Below, piece by piece: positions 35,981 through 45,561 of a stretch of 64,000 nucleotides of DNA. Positions within the stretch are counted from its first letter, which is position 1, and each line of letters starts with the position of its first letter. The notes beneath the pieces were generated by a model that was not told the DNA's origin, made no database searches, and saw only the letters and a program-made list of their open reading frames with translations. The translations under genes and the position numbers were made by a program. This DNA is from Bradyrhizobium sp. ARR65 (GTDB taxonomy: Bacteria; Pseudomonadota; Alphaproteobacteria; Rhizobiales; Xanthobacteraceae), in assembly GCF_000472385.1 (NCBI RefSeq), contig NZ_AWZU01000043.1, positions 228 to 64,227 of the forward strand. The letters run 5' to 3'.

Positions 35981-36825
35981 GGCAGACAGGCCGCGATAGC
36001 GTCGGACAGCGCTGCGCGGATGTCGGGATTGTCCGTAATCGGCAGCACGATGGCTGACTGCACGGCGGTCTCAAGCGGAAGCCCTGCGCGCACCATGCGT
36101 CCAGTGTGGATCAGCATCCGGGTCGATGCGCCTTCGTCGAGCCCGTGTCCCTGCAGATTGCGCGAGCGCTGGGCGATCGCGACCAGGACGGCCGCCAGAT
36201 CGCTGTCCGCACCACTTTCCCTGATGATGATGGCGCTTTCGGTCGCCGGTTGCGGATAGCCGAAATCGATCGCGACGAAGCGCTGCTTGGTGGACTCCTT
36301 CAGATCCTTCACCGCGCTCTGGTAGCCGGGATTGTAGGAGATCGTGAGCTGGAAATCGGCATGGGCGGGCACGATTTCGTTATGCTTTTCCAACGGCAGG
36401 ATGCGGCGCGCATCGGTCAGCGGATGGATCACGACGGTGGTGTCCTGCCGCGCTTCGACGATCTCGTCGAGATAGCAGATCGCGCCATGGCGCACCGCCT
36501 GCGTCAGCGGGCCATCGTGCCAGATCGTCCCGACCGGCTCCAGCAGATAGCGTCCGGCAAGGTCGGCGGCGGTCATATCCTCATGCGCCGCGACCGTGAT
36601 CAAGGGCTTGCCGAGCCGCCAGGCCATGTGCTCGACGAAACGGGTCTTTCCGCAGCCGGTCGGTCCCTTCAGCATCACAGGCAGACGCTCGTGATAGGCG
36701 GCCGTGAAGGTGCTGATTTCGGCGCCCTGCGGCTGATAGTAGGGCTCAGAGGTGATCCGGTAGGCGTCCAGCAGCATCAGGTCCTCCATAGGGTTGAAGG
36801 AGCGACGCTTGAATAGGCCAAGCAC
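35977..36825 (-). CDS. CbbQ/NirQ/NorQ-type MoxR AAA+ ATPase
   Basis: 282 residues. GTG at 36825 follows AAGGGA; an ATG at 36789 is a weaker choice. Walker A GPTGCGKT (54-61), Walker B region GAICYLDEIVEAR, and ISYNPGYQ/STKQRFVAIDFGYP in the sensor part are those of CbbQ/NorQ. It forms a ring that, with the VWA partner, remodels an inhibited or immature enzyme. It is first in the two-gene operon. Pseudomonas amide operons also contain an AAA-type ATPase gene (amiB), an analogy only. Confidence 0.9.
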   Translation of the reverse strand: MLGLFKRRSFNPMEDLMLLDAYRITSEPYYQPQGAEISTFTAAYHERLPVMLKGPTGCGKTRFVEHMAWRLGKPLITVAAHEDMTAADLAGRYLLEPVGTIWHDGPLTQAVRHGAICYLDEIVEARQDTTVVIHPLTDARRILPLEKHNEIVPAHADFQLTISYNPGYQSAVKDLKESTKQRFVAIDFGYPQPATESAIIIRESGADSDLAAVLVAIAQRSRNLQGHGLDEGASTRMLIHTGRMVRAGLPLETAVQSAIVLPITDNPDIRAALSDAIAACLP

Positions 36826-38237
36826 GACCGTCCCTTCGCGAATGCGGGATGGCAGCCTTTGCCTGGAAACACGCTGCGGCCTCGGACCGTGTCAAAGGGC
36901 GCTCGTCGTGCGCCGCAAACGATTAGATCGGAATTGGCCAACCGCGGCAAGCCTAGTGCGAGGGTCCATGATCGACCTTCGTTCCTAGCGTGCGTAACTC
37001 TCGGATGGGGGCGGGCGCCGCTGGAAATTCCCGTTTGCGATCAGTGCGCCTGAATAGCCGGTAAGGACGCATAAGTCATTGATCTTGTTCTTGACTTTCT
37101 CCCCTGTCGTGCCCGCCAATCGAGCGCCAAGTCTGTTTCATCAGTGATGCTGATCGCCGTACTTCGAGGCTTTTGGCTCCATGCCGAGTTCCAGCTAGCT
37201 TACGCCCTCATAGAGCCTTCAGGCCGATCGGTTTGCGCTGGCGAGGGTTATAGTAGGTTTAGGATCAATATTGCGACATGTAGGAGTCCCGGAGCGCGAT
37301 GCAAAAAATTCGAATCATGCTCCTGCTCTCCATCACGTTGCTCCTGGCCTAAGCGCATGCGGTCGATTATGGGTAGCACGCTGGACGCCGGGAGCACCCG
37401 ACGGCCCTATGTCACAGCCGCCCGTTCCTCGCCCTGAAATCCCTCCGACCCTCCTTGATTGAATCTGTAGCGGCGAACGACCCCTCACGCGTCGATGATC
37501 TCAGGAACGGAGATGACTTTCCGAGTCAGACCCCTTCGTTTCCAACAGAGTAGGGCTTGTAAACCGGTGCATGGCAGCAAAGGGTTGGGTTGGTTAAACG
37601 TCCCAACTTGGGCTGGCCCCTGACTGGTCACATGTCTGGTCCTGCGTAGGTTTTTGGACGCCGGCAACGGCCGGTGACCAATCAAGCCCCGACTGCGAGA
37701 GGACATCTTTTATAGCGCGACAATCTGGCTGGGAAGCATTGTCACCCTGATTGCCGTGCGGCAATCTTTTCAGTTCGCCGAAGAATGCCATCTGCCGCAC
37801 GCCAGTCCTCGATCAGGTCCTCATTGCAGCGGAACGACGGCGATTGTCTCGCTCACAGCGCGCTCGGTCCCAAGGCAGATTGACGACTCTTCGATTCAAG
37901 TGACGAGCTTCTCCACCGTGCTGTCGCTGCTCTCTCTCGACCGGTTACGAGCCTCTCGGCTCCTGCTCCCACGCAGCGGGCTGGAGCGCAGCGACTTTGT
38001 GCGTTGGGCCCATTTCGGACCGGCGGGTTGACCGATAGCGACCGCTGCTGTTGGAGGCGGACCGGACATCTCCTGACGGTCCGAGAGGCCCCGTTTGACG
38101 GTTTCGTATTCTGAATCGGAGTGTAACCTGTTGGAGTCTTTAGGGTCGATTTTTCGCTGTTTTTCAGAATGCGCGTTGATTTGTATAGCGGACGACGCAG
38201 CTTTTGATTCCGCCGTATCCCGGTTCGATGCTGCCTG
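36826..38237. other. 1.4-kb stretch without a supported gene
   Basis: Open frames in this stretch have no ribosome-binding site or recognisable family and lie on both strands without pattern. The region joins the urease/ATPase block to an integrase relic and probably contains decayed sequence. No repeat or RNA gene was identified. Confidence 0.4.
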
Positions 38238-38990
38238 TCAGGCACTCCGCACGGCACGGATTGAATGGAGTGTTTCCGGCCTTAGGTGCGTATAGCGGCG
38301 CAGCATTTTCCAATCCTTGTGCCCGGTGACGAGCGCGACCTGTTCGATGGAGAGGCCTGTCTCAAAAAGGCGGCTCGTCGCTTCGTGACGCAAATTGTGA
38401 AAATGCAGATCATCGATCTTCAATTTCTGGCACTGGCGACGAAATGCTGTTCCTACGGATCGTCCGCTGTAGGGAAAAATCCTGCCTTCGCGAATATTCG
38501 AGAACCGTCCTTGCTCCTCGATGATCTTGCATGCGTCATAGCCTGACACATCCAGCAGAGGAATTCGCTGGTCGTTACCTTTCTTTTTTCTAGGATCCTT
38601 CCGATTGCGAATCAGTAGCATCCGCCCGCGAGCGTCGAAATCGCACCATTCAACTCTCGCAATTTCATCTTATCGCATAGCCGTTGCGATCGCAAATCGG
38701 ATGACACGGCCAACCGGGATTTGCTGCCGGGTGTTCGATTCTAATGCCAAGATGATCCGATCGAGTTCGTCTTGCGTTGGACGCCGATTGCGCTCATCGC
38801 CTTTGCCGCTTGCAGCTCTTTACGTTTCTCTCGATTGTGTTTCGTCTGGTAGTCGGAGGACGCATCGATCGCGTTGATGTGAGCTTCTAGATCCGCGTCT
38901 TTTTTAGCGAGCGGCACCCAGGGCTTTCTGGCGGCATTCCTCGATGAATAACTTGCGGGCGTGCTGTTGCTGTTCGATGGAGAACGTCAT
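38238..38990 (-). pseudogene. tyrosine recombinase (phage-type integrase), degraded
   Basis: The intact 127-codon piece (38621-38238) has the catalytic half: FHNLRHEATSRLFETGLSIE, GHKDWKMLRRYTHLRPETL, i.e. HxLRH and the tyrosine. Upstream the same frame continues through an in-frame TAA: PVGRVIRFAIATAMR, stop, DEIARVEWCDFDARGRMLLI. Before that, GKGDERNRRPTQDELDRIIL is open but is separated by a frameshift from an N-terminal part ending near 38990. One nonsense codon and at least one frameshift make it inactive. It marks an old integration site. Confidence 0.78.
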
Positions 38991-39022
38991 ATGACGTTAA
39001 TGGCACATGGAGAGCGGTAGGC

Positions 39023-39238
39023 GTGGCTAAGGCAACAAAGGCAACCAAAACGATGAAACGCGTGCTTCAACACACGTGGAAAGTGACGCGGCGTAATAAT
39101 CAGACGATCGATATCACGGCTGATAGCTTATCCGTCGTGTACGGTGATCTAGTGTTCTCGACCAAAGGTGTCGTTGTCAGAGTGGTCGGCGTCGATACCT
39201 ACAACGATGTAGAGCTGGTTAGTCCTTTAGAGCCGTAG
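39023..39238 (+). CDS. hypothetical small basic protein
   Basis: 71 residues from GTG 39023 (GGAGAGCGG upstream): MAKATKATKTMKRVLQHTWK, with a beta-rich remainder (DLVFSTKGVVVRVVGVDTYN). No family recognised. It starts just behind the decayed integrase, in the opposite direction, and may belong to the same lost element. Confidence 0.45.
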   Translation: MAKATKATKTMKRVLQHTWKVTRRNNQTIDITADSLSVVYGDLVFSTKGVVVRVVGVDTYNDVELVSPLEP

Positions 39239-39395
39239 TTCACCGTTATCTTCTTGATGCGAGTAAGTATCGCGCATGAAATGGCAGCCGATCTCGATTG
39301 TCTCGTGATCTTTCGGGGCAGCAGGCGCTTTGAGTATGGGAGAAGCTGGGCCGGTCCGTCATGAGATCGCGGGCTTAGCTCTTTGACCAGCCAGC

Positions 39396-39626
39396 CTACT
39401 TTTCTGGATCGAGTTGAGTTTCGGCCGTGATGTACCTTTTGTACAGCTTTGCAGCCACGTCAGACATCGGGTCGAAAACAAGTTCTATGGGGTTGATGTT
39501 GTCCGGAAACGTTAGAAAATCACGCCGACTTTTACTGAACGCGTCAAGCAACGAAACCAGCTTCTCTTGAAGGAAACGCCAAAAGTCGAAGTATTCGCGA
39601 AACTGCTTGGCTGAAGGCGCGGGCAT
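39396..39626 (-). CDS. hypothetical small protein
   Basis: 76 residues (MPAPSAKQFREYFDFWRFLQ, ending YITAETQLDPEK), predicted helical, no recognised family and no clear ribosome-binding site. AT content is higher than around it. It may be a remnant. Confidence 0.3.
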   Translation of the reverse strand: MPAPSAKQFREYFDFWRFLQEKLVSLLDAFSKSRRDFLTFPDNINPIELVFDPMSDVAAKLYKRYITAETQLDPEK

Positions 39627-39756
39627 ACGGGCGCGTGTCTTCGGAGCTGCTTACGCATGCCATCGCGGACTAATAAGCGCGATAGCCCGTCGCAGCTTCG
39701 ACGCATCCACAGAATCCACGTGCATCAGCTCCCATGGCCCGCAGCTGGAGAGGGAG

Positions 39757-40467
39757 TCAAGTGGCCTTGGCTGCTTCGGCATAGGGCGCCAACAGATCCC
39801 GTAAGCCGCCAGTCTTGTCCTTGCCGGCGGTCTCGATTGCCCGCGTCAACACCGCCTCGAGATGGTGGTGCATCAGCTTCTCGACCAGCGCGATATTTCC
39901 GTCGGCGAGGCTGGCGACGAGATCGCGATGTTCCTGCACCGAGCAGTCGGTCCAGCGCGGTCGTCCGTACAGTCCGAGAACGAGCGCGCTGCGTCCCACC
40001 AATTGGCGCATGTAGCGCGCAAGCAGCTGGGAGCCGGTCATCTCGGCCAGCGCGAGGTGAAACTCCGCAGCGTGCCTGATGTAGGCGTTGTGGCCGTTCT
40101 TGTGTGCGGCGTCCTCCAGGTCGATCTGCGCATGAAGTCGCTTGAGCTGTGCGCGGGTCAGGCGGCCGCACAGCCGCCGGACCACCAGCTGTTCGATCTC
40201 TTGCCGGACGCTGAACAGATCGCGGGCCTCTTCGAGCGTCGGCTTGCAGACGGCTGCCCCCCGGTTGAGGCGGAATTCGATCAGCTCTTCGCTCGCGAGC
40301 AGTTCCAGGGCGCGGCGGACCACAGTTCGACTGGCGCCGAACTGTTCACCGATCGTATCCTCCGGCAGCTTGGTGCCGGGCTCGAGCACCTGCTCCAGGA
40401 TCGCAAGGCGCAGGCCCGCATAGATGGCTTCGACTCGCCCGCCGCGTTGCTTCATCCGTCTCTCCAT
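39757..40467 (-). CDS. GntR-family (FCD) transcriptional regulator
   Basis: 236 residues from ATG 40467 (ATG 40455 also possible). The winged helix-turn-helix (RLAILEQVLEPGTKLPEDTI; SRTVVRRALELLASEELIEF) precedes an FCD ligand domain (HAAEFHLALAEMTGSQLLAR; MHHHLEAVLTRA) with the conserved metal-site histidines. It is divergent from the ABC transporter at 40858 and likely controls it through the palindrome at 40661-40668. Confidence 0.9.
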   Translation of the reverse strand: MERRMKQRGGRVEAIYAGLRLAILEQVLEPGTKLPEDTIGEQFGASRTVVRRALELLASEELIEFRLNRGAAVCKPTLEEARDLFSVRQEIEQLVVRRLCGRLTRAQLKRLHAQIDLEDAAHKNGHNAYIRHAAEFHLALAEMTGSQLLARYMRQLVGRSALVLGLYGRPRWTDCSVQEHRDLVASLADGNIALVEKLMHHHLEAVLTRAIETAGKDKTGGLRDLLAPYAEAAKAT

Positions 40468-40660
40468 CCACGCTGGTCCGGCCGTAAGAGCGCAGTCAGA
40501 AGCGGACGTTTGATTGTATCCGATAGACCTCGACAGTGGATTTGATCGACCATGCACCTTCCATGCCGGACACGTGAAACCGTGGCCTACTGGATCGACG
40601 CCGACCGGGCCCGGAGCGTTGGCGAGCTGCGGTCCGGGCAGTCTAACTTCATGGACAAAG

Positions 40661-40668
40661 TGTATACA
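40661..40668. promoter_or_regulatory. probable GntR operator
   Basis: The perfect palindrome TGTATACA lies within AAGTGTATACAAAAA between the divergent gntR and transporter genes. TnGTATACnA cores are typical of FCD-type GntR operators. A partial copy, TTGTATCC, is at about 40515. Confidence 0.5.
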
Positions 40669-40793
40669 AAAATGATGAGGTTTCGCACACATTCTGCCTA
40701 AGCTTTGGGCTCTCGGCATCCCGCGACCTGCGTCCTAGCCGTCTAGAACCCGTGCCCGGTGAGGGTTTCGGCTGGACTCACCGTGATGCCGCG

Positions 40794-40810
40794 CTGGCAC
40801 ACCAATTGCT
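40794..40810 (+). promoter_or_regulatory. sigma-54 type promoter (-24/-12)
   Basis: CTGGCACACCAATTGCT has the GG and GC pairs separated by exactly ten bases and matches the RpoN consensus TGGCAC-N5-TTGCW. It lies 48 bases before the ATG of the transporter binding protein, leaving room for a start site near 40822. It suggests nitrogen-controlled (NtrC-type) expression of the operon. Confidence 0.65.
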
Positions 40811-40857
40811 GAAAGGGAATCGACGGACATCCAACATCGGCAACAGGAGTTACGCAG

Positions 40858-42081
40858 ATGGCTAAGCCCACGTCGATCCCCCAGGCCCGCAATCAGGTGG
40901 GCGCGACCGCGCCTGTCCGATCGTTTGCGCGGCGTGTTGCGGCCGCCACGCTCGGCGCCGCGCTGCTGATGGCCGCACCGTTGCGAGCGGAGGACACCAT
41001 CAAGGTCGGACTGGTCGCTGCGCTGTCCGGCCAGTCGGCCAAGTCGGGCGAGGCAGTCACGCGCGGGCTGGAAGTGGCCATTGGCGAAATCAATGCGGCG
41101 GGCGGCGTGCTCGGCAAGAAGATCGAGCTCGTGCGCCGCGACGACGAGAGCAATCCGGCCAAGGGCGTGCTCGCCGCCCGCGAGCTGGTGCAAAAGGAGA
41201 AGGTCGTGGCCTTCTTCGGCGGCATCGACACCCCCGTCTCGCTTGCGATCGTGCCGTTCGCCAACCAGGCCAAGGTGCCCTTCATCAGTGTCTGGGCGGC
41301 CGGCACCGGCATTACCCGCAACGGCGCGGCGGAGAACTACGTCTTCCGCGTCTCCGCGGTCGACCAGCTGGTCGACGGGGCCATGCTCGATTATGCCATC
41401 AAGAAATATAAGACGGCCAAGCCGGGGCTGATGCTCATCAACAATCCCTGGGGCGAGTCCAACGAGAAGGGCCTCAAGGACGCATCGGAGGCCCACAAGC
41501 TCACGTTGGCCGGCGCCGAGAAATTCGATAATGCTGACGTCGACATGGTGCCCCAGCTCACCCGCCTCAAGGACGCTGGCGCGGACACGATCTTTCTCGT
41601 CGCCAACGTGCAGCCCGCCGCCCAGGTCGTGAAGTCGTTGGATCGCATGGGCTGGAACGTCCCGGTGGTGTCGCATTGGGGGCCGGCGGGTGGTCGCTTC
41701 ACAGAGCTCGGCGGCCCGAGCGCCGAGAAGGTGGATATGGTGCAGACCTTCTCGTTCTCCGGGAAGCTGTCGCCGAAGGGCGAAGCGGTGCTGGCGGCGC
41801 TGAAGTCCAAATACCCGCAGATATCGTCGCTCGCCGACGTCACGCCGGCGGTCGGTATCGCCAACGCCTACGATGCCATGCACATGGTAGCGCTGGCCAT
41901 CGCCAAGGCCGGCACGACGGACGGTCCGGCCGTCCGCAAGGGCTTCTACGACATCGGCAGCTATGACGGTCTGATCAAGCGCTACAACAAGCCGTTCTCG
42001 CCCGAGAATCAGGACGCGCTCGGCAAGGACGACTACATCTTCACGCACTTCCAGGGCGCCGAGATCGTGCCTGTGAACTGA
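40858..42081 (+). CDS. ABC transporter binding protein (branched-chain amino acid/amide type)
   Basis: 407 residues; AGGAG precedes the ATG. A twin-arginine-free signal peptide (RRVAAATLGAALLMAAPLRA) ends near residue 43. The mature part is a Peripla_BP_6 protein (KVGLVAALSGQSAKSGEAVT; NAAGGVLGKKIELVRRDDES). It is first in the operon with a permease, a permease-ATPase fusion and two hydrolases. The genes downstream suggest a cyclic amide or amidine nitrogen compound as substrate (inference). Confidence 0.88.
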   Translation: MAKPTSIPQARNQVGATAPVRSFARRVAAATLGAALLMAAPLRAEDTIKVGLVAALSGQSAKSGEAVTRGLEVAIGEINAAGGVLGKKIELVRRDDESNPAKGVLAARELVQKEKVVAFFGGIDTPVSLAIVPFANQAKVPFISVWAAGTGITRNGAAENYVFRVSAVDQLVDGAMLDYAIKKYKTAKPGLMLINNPWGESNEKGLKDASEAHKLTLAGAEKFDNADVDMVPQLTRLKDAGADTIFLVANVQPAAQVVKSLDRMGWNVPVVSHWGPAGGRFTELGGPSAEKVDMVQTFSFSGKLSPKGEAVLAALKSKYPQISSLADVTPAVGIANAYDAMHMVALAIAKAGTTDGPAVRKGFYDIGSYDGLIKRYNKPFSPENQDALGKDDYIFTHFQGAEIVPVN

Positions 42082-42215
42082 TCGGCGGGCAGGGCGCTTG
42101 TCCCGTCCGCGCCCCTCGTCATTCGGAGCAATGCGGCCTCCTCGAGCGAGAGTTGGCGCCGGCGCCGATGGCGAGCGTGACCGGCGCCGCTCTCTTCGAA
42201 CAAGCAGGATAGATC

Positions 42216-43088
42216 ATGCTGATCGTCTCAGCCATCGTTTCAGGCCTGTCGCTTGGCGCCATGTACGGCCTGATCGCGCTTGGCTATCATGTCACCTATG
42301 CCGTCTCCAGCACCGTGAACTTCTCGCAGGGTTCGGCGGTGATGCTGGGCGCAGTGCTGCTCTACACGTTGTGGATCACGCTTGGATGGCCGCTGGGTCC
42401 GGCGGTGGCGGCGACGCTCGTCCTGGCGGCCCTGTTCGGCTTGGTGGTCGAGCGGCTGCTTGTGCGTCCCTTCGCGGTGCGCGGCTCCAATGCCTGGCTG
42501 ATGGCCACGGTGGCGGGCGGCATCATCCTGGACAATGCCGCGATGTTCCTGTTCGGCAAGGAGCCGCGCTCGCTGCCGTCCTCGCTTGCGACGTCGCCCA
42601 TCCATGTCTTCGGCGCTGGCATCTATCCACTACAGCTGATCATTCCGGTGGTCGGCGTTGCCATGGCCGTGGGGCTGCAGATCCTGCTCAACCGCACCAC
42701 GCGCGGCAAGCGGCTGCTGGCCGTGGTGCAAAATCCCACCGCGGCCCGGCTCATGGGCATCGACGTCACGCGCACGATCGCGGTGTCCTTCGCGGCATCG
42801 GCGGTGTTGGCCGCAGTGGCCGGCATGCTGATTGCCCCGCTGTTCTCGGTGTCGTCGGACATGGGGCTGGTGTTCGGCATCAAGGCGTTCGCCGTTGCCA
42901 TTCTCGGCGGCATCGGATCTGCGCTCGGCGTCATGGCCGCCGGCTTTGTCTACGGACTTGTCGAGGCGCTGGTCACGTCGCTGCTGGGCTCGTCATATAC
43001 CCAGATCCTGGTGTTCTCTGCGGTCATTGTCGCGCTCGCACTGCTGCCCAATGGTCTGTTTGGCCGTGCTGCCGTGAAGAAGGTGTAA
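42216..43088 (+). CDS. LivH-type ABC permease
   Basis: 290 residues, membrane-spanning, with the LivH signature (LSLGAMYGLIALGYHVTYAV; TVNFSQGSAVMLGAVLLYTL; FGIKAFAVAILGGIGSALGV). AGGA lies before the ATG. It is one permease half; the other half is within the fusion gene that starts two bases after its stop codon. Confidence 0.9.
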   Translation: MLIVSAIVSGLSLGAMYGLIALGYHVTYAVSSTVNFSQGSAVMLGAVLLYTLWITLGWPLGPAVAATLVLAALFGLVVERLLVRPFAVRGSNAWLMATVAGGIILDNAAMFLFGKEPRSLPSSLATSPIHVFGAGIYPLQLIIPVVGVAMAVGLQILLNRTTRGKRLLAVVQNPTAARLMGIDVTRTIAVSFAASAVLAAVAGMLIAPLFSVSSDMGLVFGIKAFAVAILGGIGSALGVMAAGFVYGLVEALVTSLLGSSYTQILVFSAVIVALALLPNGLFGRAAVKKV

Positions 43089-43089
43089 G

Positions 43090-45543
43090 ATGGCGCGCAT
43101 ACCCGCTGGCATTGCGATCGGTGCGGCACTGGTCGCTGCGTTTGCCTTCCGCGCCGAAAGCTACACCCTGTTCGTGATCGCCCTGATCGGCCTCAACGTG
43201 GTCGTGATGGTGGGGCTCAACATCCTGTTCGGGTTGACCGGGCAGGTGTCGCTCGGACATGTCGGCTTCTATGCCATCGGCGCCTATGTCTCGGGCGTCC
43301 TGGCGTTGAAGGGCGTCAACTTCTTCGCTGCGCTGCCGCTGGCGATCCTGGTCACCGGCGCGCTCGGAGCTCTGCTGGCGCTCCCGGCCTTGCGAGTCAG
43401 CGGTCCCTATCTCGCGATGGTGACGATCGCCTTCGCCTTCATCGTCGAGCATGGCCTGATCGAATGGCGCGATGTCACCGGCGGCGCCAACGGCCTGATA
43501 GGCATTCTGGCGCCGAGCCTCGGCGGTTTCAGTTTCGCCGAGCGGGAGATGGCGCTGCTGTCGACGGCGGCCGCCGCCCTGTCTCTCCTCGGCTTCTGGC
43601 TGCTGTCGCGCAGCAGCCTGGGTGCATCGATGCGGGCCGTCCGCGACAGCGAGGTGGCCGCCCAGTCGATCGGGCTCAACCCGGTGAGCGTGAAGGCTCT
43701 CGCCTTTGCGTTTTCCGCGGCGCTCACAGGCATGGCCGGTGCGATCTTCGCGCCACTGCTGTCGTTCATAAGCCCCGGCTCGTTTCCTTTCTTCCAATCG
43801 ATCCTGTTTCTGTTCGGTGTCGTGCTCGGAGGCGCCGGATCGCTATTCGGTCCGGTGCTCGGCGCCGCCGTGGTGGTCTGGCTGCCGGAGATGCTGTCGG
43901 ATTTCGCGGAGTATCGGCTGCTGATTTTCGGCCTGCTGCTGCTCGGGGTGCTCTGGCTGGCGCCTGACGGTGTGGTCGGTCTGTTCGCGCGGTTTCGCCG
44001 GCCCGTTGCACGGCCGGTGCGCGTGCCTGAGACGGACCAGCAGGCGCAGCTGGATACCCAGCTGCGTCCGTCGCGGGCCCTGCCGCTGCGGGTCGACAAT
44101 ATCGGCATCGCTTTCGGTGGCGTGATAGCCGCCGCGAACGTGACGTTCCAGGCGATCCCCGGCGCGGTCACCTCGCTGATCGGCCCGAACGGCGCCGGTA
44201 AGAGCACCGTGCTCAACATAATCAGCGGCTTCTACGCGCCCGATACGGGGACGATCCGGCTCGGGGAGGGCGACGATCTCGCGGGCGCCGCGGCCTACCG
44301 CGTGGCACGATCCGGCGTCGCCCGCACCTACCAGACGACCCAACTGTTCGGTTCGCTGTCGGTGATGGACAACGTGCGGCTTGGCGGAGCCGACGCCGAC
44401 AGCGCCGAGGCGCTGCTGGCCTTTGTCGGCTATGCAGGCGGTTGGACCGTCCGGGCCAACGATCTGCCGCATGTCGATCGTCGCTTGGTCGAAATCGCGC
44501 GCGCGCTCGCCACCCGGCCCCGCGTGCTGCTGCTGGACGAGCCGGCGGCTGGCCTGATGCGCGCGGACAAGGACGCGCTCGGGCGTCTCCTGCGACGTAT
44601 CGCGGATCTCGGCATCGCGGTGATCCTGGTCGAGCACGACATGACGATGGTCATGGGCATCTCGGACCATATCGTCGTGCTCGATGCCGGCAAGCCGATC
44701 GCCGCAGGAACGCCATCGCAGGTCCGCGACAATCCGGCCGTGATCGCCGCCTATCTCGGTGGCGCGCAGAGCCGCGCGCGTGGCCGGTCGGCTCCCTTGA
44801 AAGGTCCCCGCGATGCCGTGCTATCGGCCTTGCGCCTGACCGCCGGCTACGGCGCTGCGCCGGTGCTCACCGACGTTGAGCTGGAGGTGTGCCCCGGCGA
44901 ACTGGTGGCGCTGCTCGGCGCCAACGGTGCCGGCAAGTCGACAGCGATGAAGGCGCTGTCCGGCCTGCTGCGGCCGGTGTCCGGTGACATCGTCCTGAAG
45001 AACGTGCAGGTCGCGCATCTGCCGACGCATCGCATTGCGCATCTGGGACTCGCGCTGGTGCCGGAAGGGCGCCAGGTCTTTCCCGAGCTGACGGTGCGCG
45101 ACAACATCCTGCTCGGCGCCACGGCGCGGCCGGACCGGCCCAGTGCCGAGACGCTGCAGAAGGAGCTCGATGCGCTTCTGGCGCGCTTTCCGCGCCTGAT
45201 CGATCGCATCGCGAGCCGCGCCGGCCTGCTGTCCGGAGGCGAGCAGCAGATGCTCGCGATCGCCCGCGGCCTGATGGCAAAGCCGGACATCCTGCTGCTG
45301 GATGAGCCCTCGCTTGGTCTTGCGCCGGCAATGATCGCCGAGACGTTCGACGTGCTCGTCGAATTGCGCGATGCGGGCGTCACCATTCTGCTGGTGGATC
45401 AGCTGGCAACGCTCGCGCTGACCGTGGCCGATCGCGGCTATGTGCTCGAATCCGGTCGCGTCGTGAAGCACGGCACCGCCGCCGAGCTCAGCGGCGATGC
45501 CGACCTTGAAGCCGCTTATCTGGGCGCCAAAGCCGCCCGGTAA
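43090..45543 (+). CDS. fused LivM permease-LivG ATPase-LivF ATPase
   Basis: 817 residues in one frame. About 1-300: LivM-type permease (NILFGLTGQVSLGHVGFYAI; SFPFFQSILFLFGVVLGGAG). About 330-560: first ATPase, Walker A GPNGAGKS from residue 365, Walker B VLLLDEPAAGL, and a degenerate signature HVDRRLVEIARAL. About 575-817: second ATPase, Walker A GANGAGKS from residue 610, signature LSGGEQQMLAIARGL, Walker B ILLLDEPSLGLAP. These are normally three genes. The linker at 303-335 is polar (VRVPETDQQAQLDTQLRPSR). No frameshift or stop separates the parts. Confidence 0.92.
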   Translation: MARIPAGIAIGAALVAAFAFRAESYTLFVIALIGLNVVVMVGLNILFGLTGQVSLGHVGFYAIGAYVSGVLALKGVNFFAALPLAILVTGALGALLALPALRVSGPYLAMVTIAFAFIVEHGLIEWRDVTGGANGLIGILAPSLGGFSFAEREMALLSTAAAALSLLGFWLLSRSSLGASMRAVRDSEVAAQSIGLNPVSVKALAFAFSAALTGMAGAIFAPLLSFISPGSFPFFQSILFLFGVVLGGAGSLFGPVLGAAVVVWLPEMLSDFAEYRLLIFGLLLLGVLWLAPDGVVGLFARFRRPVARPVRVPETDQQAQLDTQLRPSRALPLRVDNIGIAFGGVIAAANVTFQAIPGAVTSLIGPNGAGKSTVLNIISGFYAPDTGTIRLGEGDDLAGAAAYRVARSGVARTYQTTQLFGSLSVMDNVRLGGADADSAEALLAFVGYAGGWTVRANDLPHVDRRLVEIARALATRPRVLLLDEPAAGLMRADKDALGRLLRRIADLGIAVILVEHDMTMVMGISDHIVVLDAGKPIAAGTPSQVRDNPAVIAAYLGGAQSRARGRSAPLKGPRDAVLSALRLTAGYGAAPVLTDVELEVCPGELVALLGANGAGKSTAMKALSGLLRPVSGDIVLKNVQVAHLPTHRIAHLGLALVPEGRQVFPELTVRDNILLGATARPDRPSAETLQKELDALLARFPRLIDRIASRAGLLSGGEQQMLAIARGLMAKPDILLLDEPSLGLAPAMIAETFDVLVELRDAGVTILLVDQLATLALTVADRGYVLESGRVVKHGTAAELSGDADLEAAYLGAKAAR

Positions 45544-45561
45544 TCCCTTAAGGAGAAGGCA

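Noticed and set aside
40735-42048. 437-codon minus-strand frame over the binding-protein gene
   Set aside because: Antisense shadow; the plus strand encodes a clear periplasmic binding protein with ribosome-binding site and signal peptide.
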